Of a stretch of 64,000 bases of DNA, positions 56,609-64,000 are shown piece by piece. Below the pieces are notes generated by a model that saw only the letters and a program-made list of their open reading frames with translations, was not told where the DNA came from and ran no database searches. Both the position numbers and the translations under genes were made by a program. The DNA comes from Acidobacteriaceae bacterium. GTDB lineage: Bacteria > Acidobacteriota > Terriglobia > Terriglobales > Acidobacteriaceae. How positions within the stretch are numbered: the stretch's first letter is position 1; each line of letters starts with the position of its first letter. The DNA lies in NCBI GenBank assembly GCA_903642235.1, contig CAHJWL010000003.1, positions 248,001 through 312,000 on the forward strand. The letters run 5' to 3'.

Positions 56609-59284
56609 TTAGCGCGGAAGCTCCTGCCTGCCTTCCATAGCAAATATTGCGGTCTGCGTCTTGCCATCGGTCGGTTGTGAGCCGCCAAGCGACAGGCGGT
56701 ATTGACCGGCTGTAACGATCCGGTTTCCTTTGGCGTCTACCTGCGCCAGCTCGCGCGGGGTGAGCTCAAAGCGGACGTGTTTCGTCTCACCCGCAGCCAG
56801 ATGAACCCGTCGAAAGCCCTCGAGCGCCAACGCTGGCGAAAGCTTCGCACGGGGCGGCATCAGGTACAGCTCAGCAACTTCATCCCCGTCGTGCGATCCC
56901 TCGTTCTGGATATCTGCTTCCACAGTCAGGGTCTCGCCAGCGTGCAATTTAGAGGAAGACAGCTTAATCGCCGAGTAGCTGAAATGCGTATAGCTCAGTC
57001 CATACCCGAATCCATACATCGGCTTACCCGCAAAGTAACGATACGTTCGATTTGCCATCGAGTAGTCGTTAAATGCCGGCAGCTGGTCGACTCCGGCGTA
57101 GAACGTAACTGGCAGCTTTCCGCCAGGATTATTCCTGCCGCTAAGTGTCTCAGCGATAGCACGGCCACCCTCTTCCCCCGGGTACCAGGCCTCGAGAACA
57201 GCTTTAGCCTGTTCCTGTGATGGCCCCAACGCGAGAGCGCTGCCGTTCATCAGGATAGCTATAACCGGTTTTCCCGTTGCCACCAGCGCGTCAAGCAACT
57301 GCTGCTGCGCCGCTGGAAGTTTGATGTCTGTGCGATCGCCGCCAGCGAAGCCCTCGACCTTAAGCGGCATCTCCTCGCCCTCCAGCTCTGAGGACAGCCC
57401 AAGGAAAGCTAAAACAACATCGGACTGCTTCGCGGCCGTGACAGCTGCCTGTTGCAGCGTCTTCGGCGCAGGCGTCCATTCAAGCGTGATGCCAGCGCCG
57501 AAGAGTTAGGCGCGATGCGTGTACTCGACACGGAACGGGTGCCGCTTCGTGTCTGCCAGGGAGAGAGTAAAAGACTTGTCCGTACGTCCGCGGGATTCCC
57601 TGGCTTCAGTCCTGAAAGATGCAAGCTTCTTTCCATCCAGATAAACGCTGTACGCCTCAACATCCTGGCACGGGTAGCAGTCCCCCAGCTTCACGTTGAA
57701 GGTATAGTCCCCTGCCGCGGGGGCCGCGATGGTGCCTGTCCAGCGCACAGCAAAGTGCTCTGCCGGAACTGCCTCCATCGGTTTGGCCGCATTCCAGTTA
57801 AAGTCGATCTGCTTATCCACGCGCGTTGCGACAGGTCTGCCGGCAAAGCTGTCATCAGCGAAGTACTCGCCTGTCAGACCTTCCGCTGGCGAGTTTGCTG
57901 TGGGGTGAAAGAGAGTGCGCGGCGCGGGCAGCGACACCGTCTCCGCATACGGCGAACCCTGCGCATAGATCACCTTTGCCTCTCTAAACTCCGCTGCAAT
58001 CGCGTCAACCGGGAGCACCGGATCCTTTGGAATCGCGTTGTAGTTCCCTTCAAGGCCAGTCAACGAAGCGGCGTTCGGACCAACAACAGCAATCGTCTTC
58101 ACGTCATGCAGCGGCAGCATGTCGCTGTCGTTCTTGAGCAGCACCATCGACTTCCGCGCCGCCTCCAGTGCAGTCTGGCGATGTGCCGCGGAGTTGACCT
58201 CACTGAATGGAACCGCAGCAAATGGCACCTTCAAGGCAGGATCGAACAGACCCAGCTTCATCCTGGCGGTGAACAGGCGCTTGAGCGGCACATCGAGCTC
58301 GCTCTCCTGGATCAGACCCGCATGCACGGCATCACCCAACGAGAGATACGTGCGACCGCAGTTCGTATCCGTCCCTGCGCGCACCGCCGCCACGGAGGCC
58401 TGCTCCGCATCCGGCGAAAAGCGGTGTGCCGAGGTCCAGAAGAAGTCATCCACGGCGCCGCAATCTGACGTGACAAAGCCCTTAAAGCCCCAGTCCTTGC
58501 GCAGAATCTCGTCCAGCAGCTCCTTGTTCGCACACGCCGGCTGCTTGTCGATGGCGTTGTAGGCGCACATCAAAGAGTCCGCTTTTCCCTCGGTGATGGC
58601 TGCGCGAAAGGCCGGCAGATACGTGTCCCACAGATCATGCGGCGACGGATCGACGTTGAAGCGGTGCCGGTCGGACTCCGGACCGCTATGCACAGCAAAA
58701 TGTTTGGGCGTCGCGATCGCGCGGTAGTAGTTCGGGTCCTCACCTTGTAAGCCCTTGATGAAAGCCACCCCTAGCCGGCCTGTCAGGTAGGGGTCTTCCC
58801 CGTAGGTCTCCTGTCCGCGGCCCCAGCGTGGATCGCGGAAGATGTTGATATTGGGCGACCAGATCGTCAGGCCGAAGTAGATCGAGTGATTATCGTGGCG
58901 AATCGCCTCGTTGTACTTCGCCCGCGCCTCGATCGAGGTCACTGTTCCCATCTGTCCCAGCAGAGCCTCATCCCATGTGGCGGCCATACCGATTGCCTGC
59001 GGAAACATGGTCGCGTAGCCGGAGCGTGCGATGCCATGCAGCCCCTCATTCCACCAGTCATATGCCGGAACACCAAGCCGTGGAATGCCGGGAGCTGTGT
59101 TGATCAGCTGCGAGACCTTCTCATCAAGCGTCATGCGCGAGACCAGATCTTCCACCCGCGCTTCCGTCGAAAGCGAAGCATCCCTGTAAGGCATCGCCTG
59201 AGGCGTTGGCGTAAGGAGCGTCTGCGCCGGCAGAAAGTGAAGAGTAGCAAGAGTGACAGCGGCAAGAAGTCGGATCCGTGGCAT
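56609..59284 (-). pseudogene. Glycoside hydrolase family 3 beta-glucosidase with PA14 insert, interrupted by one in-frame stop
   Basis: From the ATG at 59284 (MPRIRLLAAVTLATLHFLPA, signal peptide) the frame encodes a full GH3 enzyme of 891 codons except for a single TAA at 57506-57508. The first 592 residues carry the TIM barrel (LGVPAYDWWNEGLHGIAR, KHFAVHSGPES, nucleophile Asp in GFVTSDCGAVDDF), the start of the alpha/beta sandwich and a PA14 domain (GLTGEYFADDSF). After the stop the same frame continues without gaps (LFGAGITLEWTP...VLAFLGLSSELEGEEMP) through the rest of the sandwich and a fibronectin-like domain to 56609. So this is a nonsense mutation, a sequencing error, or a read-through site. 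Possible N-terminal product lacks half of the active-site sandwich domain. Confidence 0.85.
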
Positions 59285-59494
59285 ACGGGTGATTCTCTCC
59301 TGCCCAAGCTGCTTAGGGCGAGACCCTGGGGCGCTTAATTCGTAGTCGAACCCGGTCTTTCGCAGGAGGGAGCCGCCTCTCTCTGCTGCACCAGCGCGAA
59401 CGTTCCATCGCGGAAGAAAGACCCCGCGGAGGTCGCACGCCCGAACACCTTTTGGGGGAGTGATCCGAGTATCTGCCGTCGCTATGGTGCAGAT

Positions 59495-59692
59495 ATGGCC
59501 ACCGCAGTCGTCATCCCGCCAGCAATCTTTGTGCAACACGCCACCAAACTTCGTGCCCGCAAACTGGAACGCGTCGCTACCCAGGTAGAACAGGAACTGC
59601 GGCTTCGTCTTGTGCCGTTGCCAAAGGACTCCAGGCAATCCCGCAAAGATCTCTCGTCCGTCCTCAAGCAGTTTCGTAGCAAATTGCTTTGA
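59495..59692 (+). CDS. Possible small hypothetical protein
   Basis: 65 codons: MATAVVIPPAIFVQHATKLR, then a helical, charged stretch (KLERVATQVEQELRLRLVPL) and a basic end (VLKQFRSKLL). The composition is protein-like, and a hairpin follows three nt after the stop. There is no good ribosome-binding site and no family is recognised; the opposite strand is also open, so it may be a chance ORF. Confidence 0.33.
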   Translation: MATAVVIPPAIFVQHATKLRARKLERVATQVEQELRLRLVPLPKDSRQSRKDLSSVLKQFRSKLL

Positions 59693-59695
59693 TCT

Positions 59696-59713
59696 CTCCA
59701 CCTCAGGGTGGAG
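59696..59713 (+). terminator. Short perfect hairpin upstream of the secreted-protein gene
   Basis: CTCCACC (59696-59702) and GGTGGAG (59707-59713) pair around a 4-nt loop. No T-run follows. It may end the small ORF upstream or lie in the leader of the gene at 59750. Confidence 0.4.
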
Positions 59714-59749
59714 TACGCTCCCCAAACGCGCGCGTATTATGTCGCAGTG

Positions 59750-60292
59750 ATGATCAAACACGCTCTTCTTTTCGCCATCCTGCTCGTCGCACCGAGCATC
59801 GCCGTTACGCAGACGCCATCCACCGCAACCAGCGCTGGCGAGCAGCAGCCGGTTGGCCTCCTTTCAGCCGCGCTCACGGAGAAGCTCCTGCCGCCCTCCG
59901 TTCTTTATAAAGGCCAACAGGCCCCGGTGCAGAGCAGGAATTCGGGAGCGATCCGGTATGCGGATGGCTCGCTTCTCATTGTTTCTCTCGTTGATAGCTC
60001 GGGCTACTCCACCGGTGTACGGGAGAAGTACCAGTTCTTCCTCTACACGGAACGGACAGTGAGTTTCGGCGACAAGTCGCTTCCCCCGGGCTTCTACGGT
60101 GCCGGCTTCTTGGCGAACAACACGCTTGTTGTCACCGATGTATCCGGACGCGATCTGATCACCACGCCAACCACAGTGGATTCTGCGATGAAACGTCCTC
60201 GGCCCCTGCAAATTGTGGCTTCACCCGACGCCGGCACCCTTCGCCTGTACCTTGGTCGATCGTTCGTGACACTGCCTTCGGCAAAAAACTGA
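59750..60292 (+). CDS. Secreted hypothetical protein
   Basis: 180 residues from the ATG at 59750; the preceding GTG (59747) is also possible. A signal peptide (MIKHALLFAILLVAPSIAVT) is followed by a Thr/Ser-rich linker and a beta-rich domain: GAIRYADGSLLIVSLVDSSG, KYQFFLYTERTVSFG, LPPGFYGAGFLANNTLVVTD and a final TLRLYLGRSFVTLPSAKN. No enzymatic motif or known family is recognised; a periplasmic or surface location is expected. It is convergent with the MFS transporter at 60333. Confidence 0.72.
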   Translation: MIKHALLFAILLVAPSIAVTQTPSTATSAGEQQPVGLLSAALTEKLLPPSVLYKGQQAPVQSRNSGAIRYADGSLLIVSLVDSSGYSTGVREKYQFFLYTERTVSFGDKSLPPGFYGAGFLANNTLVVTDVSGRDLITTPTTVDSAMKRPRPLQIVASPDAGTLRLYLGRSFVTLPSAKN

Positions 60293-60294
60293 GT

Positions 60295-60318
60295 GAAAGC
60301 GCCGGCTAGGCGCCCTTC
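60295..60318. terminator. Hairpin between convergent genes
   Basis: GCGCC (60299-60303) and GGCGC (60309-60313) pair around GGCTA, with flanking GAAA and TTC able to extend it imperfectly. Its position between two convergent stops fits a bidirectional terminator, though T-runs are lacking. Confidence 0.35.
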
Positions 60319-60332
60319 AGACCTGGCTGGCG

Positions 60333-61631
60333 CTAACCCGTCGTTACCTCCACAAGCGATCTTCCTTTCGCCTCGCGCCCCAGCGCCGTCAGACCCGCTA
60401 CAACCAGAGCTACCACTATCACCGTACGTGAGAGGACGGGGCTGAGCCGTCCGCCAAACAGCCCCGCCGCCAGGGTCGCCTGCACCACTCCGTTCCTGGA
60501 CGACAGGAGATTTCCCAACTGGTAGGCGAACCCGGGAAAGATTGCGCGCATGGGTCCCGGTGAAAGTTCATTCAGGTGCGCTGGAATCACACCCCACGCG
60601 CCCTGCACCATGAACTGCATCAGAAAGCCTCCAAGCGCGAGCAGCGGAATGGTACTGGATCCCGACCACAGCGGAATCATCGGAATCGCCAGCAAGGCTG
60701 CCGCGATAATCGTCCGTCGCCGTCCCCACCGCTCTGACAACGTGCCGCACACGATTCCCCCGGCAAGCGCACCCACGTTCCCGATGGCGGTGAGCAGACC
60801 GACTGTACCGGGCTTCATGTAATGGTCATGCTCAAGCAGACTGGGATAGAGGTCCTGCGTTCCATGACTGAAGGACGTAAAAGCCGTCATCAACAGCGCA
60901 AGAAAGAGCAGGGAGGGCAGGTATCGCCAGACCGGCGATCGGTTCGACCGGAGAGCATCTCTCTGGTCTGCTGGCTGCAGTCTTGCCTGGAGCTTCGCCT
61001 CTCGCGTGGCGAGCCAGGCCGGCGACTCGTCCACCTTAAAGCGGAGATAGAACGCCAGCAGCGCCGGCAATGCGCCCAGCATGAAGAGCACACGCCACGG
61101 CGTCCACAGTCCCGTGCCATGCAGATGCGGGAACAACAGGCCGTAGAGTGCCGCCGCCAGAAGGTTGCCGACGACATACCCCTCCTGCAGCAGACCGGAG
61201 AAGAATCCGCGCCGCTCCGGCGGCAAAACCTCAAGCGCAAGTGCGGCACCAACGCCCCACTCCCCGCCCATCGCGATGCCGAAGAGCGCCCGGCAAAGCA
61301 AAAACAGAGAAAGGTTCGGTGCAAAGGCGCTTAAGAGCTCAAAGACAGAAAACGAAACCACGTTGATCATCAACGTCGGCCGCCGGCCGTATCGCTCCGC
61401 CATTAGGCCAAACAGGAGCGCACCAACTGGTCGCATCGCCAGCGTCCAGAAGATCGCCTCTGCAACCTTTGGTAGCGTCGCGTGGAACTCCGCCGCAACC
61501 GACCGCAGACACAAAGTGAGCAAAAAAAAGTCGAACGCATCCAGCGACCACCCGAGAAAACAGGCAGCAAAGGTGCTTCGCTGCACTGCCGTCAACCGGA
61601 CCCGAGATGCCTTGCGAACGATCCCGTCCAC
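60333..61631 (-). CDS. MFS transporter, sialate:H+ symporter (SHS)-like
   Basis: 432 residues, 12 predicted helices. The GTG at 61631 has AAGGAG about five nt upstream. Helix 1 carries LGWSLDAFDFFLLTL, a hallmark of the SHS/lactate-pyruvate (JEN1-like) branch; then RPVGALLFGLMAERYGRRPT (loop 2-3 motif), GGEWGVGAALALEVLPPERR and a matching LSERWGRRRTI in the second half. It would symport a carboxylate such as lactate, pyruvate or sialic acid with protons; the substrate is not proven. It is a single gene, convergent with the secreted protein and upstream-adjacent to the LuxR gene's 3' end. Confidence 0.88.
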   Translation of the reverse strand: MDGIVRKASRVRLTAVQRSTFAACFLGWSLDAFDFFLLTLCLRSVAAEFHATLPKVAEAIFWTLAMRPVGALLFGLMAERYGRRPTLMINVVSFSVFELLSAFAPNLSLFLLCRALFGIAMGGEWGVGAALALEVLPPERRGFFSGLLQEGYVVGNLLAAALYGLLFPHLHGTGLWTPWRVLFMLGALPALLAFYLRFKVDESPAWLATREAKLQARLQPADQRDALRSNRSPVWRYLPSLLFLALLMTAFTSFSHGTQDLYPSLLEHDHYMKPGTVGLLTAIGNVGALAGGIVCGTLSERWGRRRTIIAAALLAIPMIPLWSGSSTIPLLALGGFLMQFMVQGAWGVIPAHLNELSPGPMRAIFPGFAYQLGNLLSSRNGVVQATLAAGLFGGRLSPVLSRTVIVVALVVAGLTALGREAKGRSLVEVTTG

Positions 61632-61716
61632 CCCGCTCCTTCAAGCATCTTTCGTCTGGTGAACGTCAAGCAATCCTGCCGAAGCACAGATCGCCATCAA
61701 CCGCCCTGGGGAGGAG

Positions 61717-62499
61717 CTAGCCCTTGCCGACGGCAGCCTGAAGTGCGTTCATGCTCCCTGCGGAGAGGCCATCCTGAGTGTCGCTGTAGTTCTTAAGCAG
61801 TTCGTGGTGCAGGCAATAAAGCGCCAACTCCAACCGGTCTGAGACGCCAAGCTTGTCGTAGACCTTGCGCAGGTAATTCTTGATGACCTGCTCGGTCGTC
61901 CCAATCTGGTAGGCGATCTCTTTGTTGCGCATGCCACGCGTGATGCAGCTGATGATGGCCAGCTCTTTCTTGGAGAGCTTCGGCTGTATCTTGGGGTTCG
62001 TCAGTGCCGTTGCCTGCGCGCGATAGGCTTCAATGACCCAGCTGATCGACTGATTGTCGATCCATGTCTCCCCATCGGCGATCTTGCGCACACATTTGAC
62101 CAGCAGATCCGGCGAGATCGATCGGGGAACCACACCGCGAACGCCGCGGCGGTAGAGTTCCACCGTGTTCGCCTCATCGCTCTCAGTAATCTGCACGATC
62201 AGCTTGGCATTCGGAGCTTGCCGAACCAGCTCCGGAACGGCATCCACCATCCCGGCAATCAGCTGCCCTTCCAGCAGGACGACATCCGTCGGGTAGCGGG
62301 CCAGCGCGGCGTACAGGTTTTCAAGTGTCTCTACCTGCGCTACAACGCGGACGTCGTCTTCGACCGCGAAGATCTTCTTCATGCCAACCCGGTAGATCGC
62401 CTGAGAGTCGGCCAGGATGATACGAATCCCGCCACCTGCCCCGTTGTCCTGATCCCGTTCGCTGCCCTGTGTAAACCCGTTGATAGGTGTTGGATTCAT
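61717..62499 (-). CDS. LuxR/NarL-type regulator with a non-canonical receiver
   Basis: 260 residues. The N-terminal receiver-like domain starts IRIILADSQAIYRVGM, but where the phospho-acceptor Asp is expected the sequence is DVVLLEGQL (Glu77), and the conserved Lys is missing near GVVPRSISPD. So it is probably not phosphorylated in the usual way. The C-terminal LuxR HTH is normal: LSKKELAIISCITRGMRNKE, IAYQIGTTEQVIKNYLRKVY, DKLGVSDRLELALY. The start at 62499 is four nt from the PilZ stop, so the two genes probably form one transcript. DNA-binding targets are unknown. Confidence 0.88.
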   Translation of the reverse strand: MNPTPINGFTQGSERDQDNGAGGGIRIILADSQAIYRVGMKKIFAVEDDVRVVAQVETLENLYAALARYPTDVVLLEGQLIAGMVDAVPELVRQAPNAKLIVQITESDEANTVELYRRGVRGVVPRSISPDLLVKCVRKIADGETWIDNQSISWVIEAYRAQATALTNPKIQPKLSKKELAIISCITRGMRNKEIAYQIGTTEQVIKNYLRKVYDKLGVSDRLELALYCLHHELLKNYSDTQDGLSAGSMNALQAAVGKG

Positions 62500-62503
62500 C
62501 CGT

Positions 62504-62866
62504 CTAGGCCTTCAAATAGTACTCGTCGATAACTGCTGCTGCCTGTTCCCGATTGCCCTGCTTTTCGTGCCGTACAACCCGCCCACGGCAGTGAATCTCT
62601 ACGTCATTCGCCGATCCCATAATGTCGGACGGCATTTCAATCGTAAACTCAATCACGCTATCAACATGGGGCAGACGGTCTCCCACAAACAGGAGTCCGT
62701 TCGCGGAGATGTCTTCTGTAACGGCTTCAAACTCATCGTTGTTGGCCCGCACGTGAATCGCCAGCTTCACGGGAAAGCGCACTGCTGAGCGCAACGGGTT
62801 CTCCCCCGTCGCCTTCTTCCACTGATTCAACTCTGATCGTCGCGATTCCGAGTGTGACACGTCCAT
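62504..62866 (-). CDS. PilZ domain protein
   Basis: 120 residues; the ATG at 62866 has GGAAGG seven nt upstream. PilZ features are an Arg-containing segment near the start of the domain (RSAVRFPVKLAI) and the second motif TEDISANGLLF (D/N-x-S-x-x-G), both used for cyclic di-GMP binding, followed by barrel strands (SVIEFTIEMPSD, EIHCRGRVVRHEKQ). The first motif is RxxxR-like (R26-S-A-V-R30), so binding is plausible. It probably transmits cyclic di-GMP levels; it is encoded just ahead of the LuxR regulator. Confidence 0.87.
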   Translation of the reverse strand: MDVSHSESRRSELNQWKKATGENPLRSAVRFPVKLAIHVRANNDEFEAVTEDISANGLLFVGDRLPHVDSVIEFTIEMPSDIMGSANDVEIHCRGRVVRHEKQGNREQAAAVIDEYYLKA

Positions 62867-62937
62867 AGATGCCCTTCCAGAGGCTCAGCCGAGTGTATCT
62901 CACCTTGTGCTGAGCAACGATTGTTTTTTCACTGCAT

Positions 62938-64000
62938 CTAAGCACCAGCGGTCAGATAGAACGCCGCCGACCCGCCAACCCAGGCCTGATCCCGGTTCTG
63001 GTCCACACCCATCATCAGGCCTCGCCCCAAACGCGCCATGCTGATCACCGGCTGCATCTCACCGGCATCCGGCCAGACATACATGATGCGCACCTCCGCC
63101 CGCGTCGGTCCATGCGGCGTTGCAATAACAGGCGCAAAGCGGACGCGCTCCTGCAGGAGATAGCTCGACCGCTGCTCAGGCGCAATCGCCAGCAGGTCCT
63201 CAATTGTCGGCGCAAACTGGATTCCCTTCCCCGCAAAGGAAAAAAGCGGCTTCAGCAGCACTTCGCTGAGGTCCAACGGCAAGCAGCTCCGGTCCGCCAT
63301 CCAGGCGTCCAGGAAGACCGCCCGGGGCACCATCGGGTGCTCGAGAAATGGGAGTGAGAACTTACTCGCGCGAAAGTACCAGTTCGGATGTCCGGCCCAC
63401 GTGACATCAAGCTCTCCCTGCATGTTGAATCCCGCCTGGACACCCTCGCGTTCCATTTCATCTGCGATCGCCCGATTGAAGATCCGTCGTATCGGCATCC
63501 ATCGGCCGTCGCGGTGGTACTCCAGCCGCCGTCCGGTCTGCCGCACCTGTGTGATATCCACAGTGCGCACGCCTAGCTTGCCTTCATAGATCTGGAAGTC
63601 AGCTCTCGTCTTCTGCAACTCCGGCGTGACCTCGAGCAGCACGACCTCGGCAGGGTCGTGCCCAGCCACGATGACTTCGTTTAGTACCCGCCAGTAGCTT
63701 GTCTCGTCATGGCCGCCCAGATGCCAGCGCAGACTCGGATCGAGTGCGTATACCTCCATGTGAGAACGCGCCAGCACATCCTGAAAGCCGAAGATCGACG
63801 GAAAAGCCTGCATCTCGACCAGGCGAATACCCAGATCTCCATCCGGCTCGCGAACGAAGCCGAAGTCGGCTGTCATGAAGTGCGGCGGCATCACACCGTC
63901 AGGTTCCGGCAGGCGGTACCGCTCCGGGATCGCCTCTGTGCTGGCCCGTATATACTCCGGGCTCGCCAGCAGCTGAAGCGTAAGCTCCCTGCCGGTGTCC
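62938..64000 (-). CDS. ATP-grasp-like protein of unknown function (5' end beyond the window)
   Basis: The frame is open from the stop at 62938 to the right edge, at least 353 residues; it continues past the internal GTG-ATG at 63894, so the true start is outside. The C-terminal half resembles ATP-grasp enzymes: LLKPLFSFAGKGIQF (Lys plus glycine-rich loop), SYLLQERVRFAPVI (nucleotide-binding Gln-Glu) and EVRIMYVW (metal-binding region). The N-terminal visible part has LVEMQAFPSIFGFQDVLA. It may ligate an amino-acid or peptide substrate, but no specific reaction can be named. It ends 71 nt upstream of the PilZ gene on the same strand. Confidence 0.72.
   Translation of the reverse strand, partial: DTGRELTLQLLASPEYIRASTEAIPERYRLPEPDGVMPPHFMTADFGFVREPDGDLGIRLVEMQAFPSIFGFQDVLARSHMEVYALDPSLRWHLGGHDETSYWRVLNEVIVAGHDPAEVVLLEVTPELQKTRADFQIYEGKLGVRTVDITQVRQTGRRLEYHRDGRWMPIRRIFNRAIADEMEREGVQAGFNMQGELDVTWAGHPNWYFRASKFSLPFLEHPMVPRAVFLDAWMADRSCLPLDLSEVLLKPLFSFAGKGIQFAPTIEDLLAIAPEQRSSYLLQERVRFAPVIATPHGPTRAEVRIMYVWPDAGEMQPVISMARLGRGLMMGVDQNRDQAWVGGSAAFYLTAGA

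Larger units (their letters stand above)
59285..59749. other. 465-nt region upstream of the GH3 gene
   Basis: It separates the GH3 gene (minus strand) from the secreted-protein gene at 59750. It contains a marginal 65-codon plus-strand ORF (59495-59692) and a hairpin directly after it at 59696-59713. The remaining sequence holds nothing I can name beyond the expected divergent promoters. Confidence 0.45.

Overview
The window (64 kb, GC-rich) looks like a chromosomal segment of an acidobacterium of the Terriglobia type (Granulicella/Terriglobus/Edaphobacter-like). That is an inference from the gene repertoire: a very large Oar-type TonB-dependent receptor with a carboxypeptidase-regulatory-like N-terminus next to TPR proteins and glycoside hydrolases, an imuA-imuB-dnaE2 mutagenesis cassette, strong G/C preference at third codon positions, and short palindromic repeats opening with GGTGCCCC. 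No phage, plasmid, IS element, CRISPR array or rRNA gene was seen. One tRNA gene (Asp, GTC) is present.

Layout. 0-8 kb: a truncated membrane-protein gene at the left edge, a DUF885 metallopeptidase-like exoprotein, a UPF0303 protein, and a heme-precursor block (hemX-hemA ... hemC) interrupted by an opposite-strand pabB-pabC fusion. 8-15 kb: a tightly overlapping run mutS-anmK-membrane protein-peptide-binding lipoprotein, then a convergent SDR gene. 15.6-26.1 kb: a saccharide-utilisation locus (GH2, TPR, TonB-dependent receptor, TPR, GH30). 26.4-30.6 kb, minus strand: tRNA-Asp and a tsaB-rimI-psd-pssA-asd-like operon for tRNA t6A, ribosomal protein acetylation and phosphatidylethanolamine synthesis. 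30.7-39.1 kb, plus strand: an MFS transporter, an expanded metG, tatD, yajQ, a polyprenyl diphosphate synthase and an IclR regulator. 39.4-50.3 kb: two tiny minus-strand ORFs, a polytopic membrane protein paralogous to the one at the left edge, manA with a beta-propeller phosphoesterase, a fatty-acid desaturase with a clear terminator, a methyltransferase with a polysaccharide deacetylase, and a histidine kinase/response regulator pair. 50.7-56.6 kb: imuA-imuB-dnaE2. 56.6-64 kb: a GH3 glucosidase gene broken by one in-frame stop, a secreted protein, a second MFS transporter, a PilZ/LuxR pair whose receiver lacks its phospho-acceptor Asp, and an ATP-grasp-like protein running off the right edge.

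The most unusual observation is metG. It encodes about 981 residues, well above what I recall for the family (roughly 550-700), because at least six short repeat units from three families sit inside the reading frame. The five GGTGCCCC-type copies are all read in the same phase (starting Gly/Ala-Ala-Pro), and most form hairpins. Two near-identical copies (64 of 67 nt) lie 1.6 kb apart in the same gene, and related copies lie in intergenic DNA at 32.1 kb and 46.4 kb. This resembles in principle the palindromic elements known to insert into Rickettsia genes, but the sequences and the host lineage differ. Other points to check are a two-ORF micro-operon at 39.4-39.65 kb, an aspartate-semialdehyde-dehydrogenase homologue without catalytic Cys and His in the phospholipid operon, an 11-bp-period direct repeat at the imuA start, and the GH3 nonsense codon.
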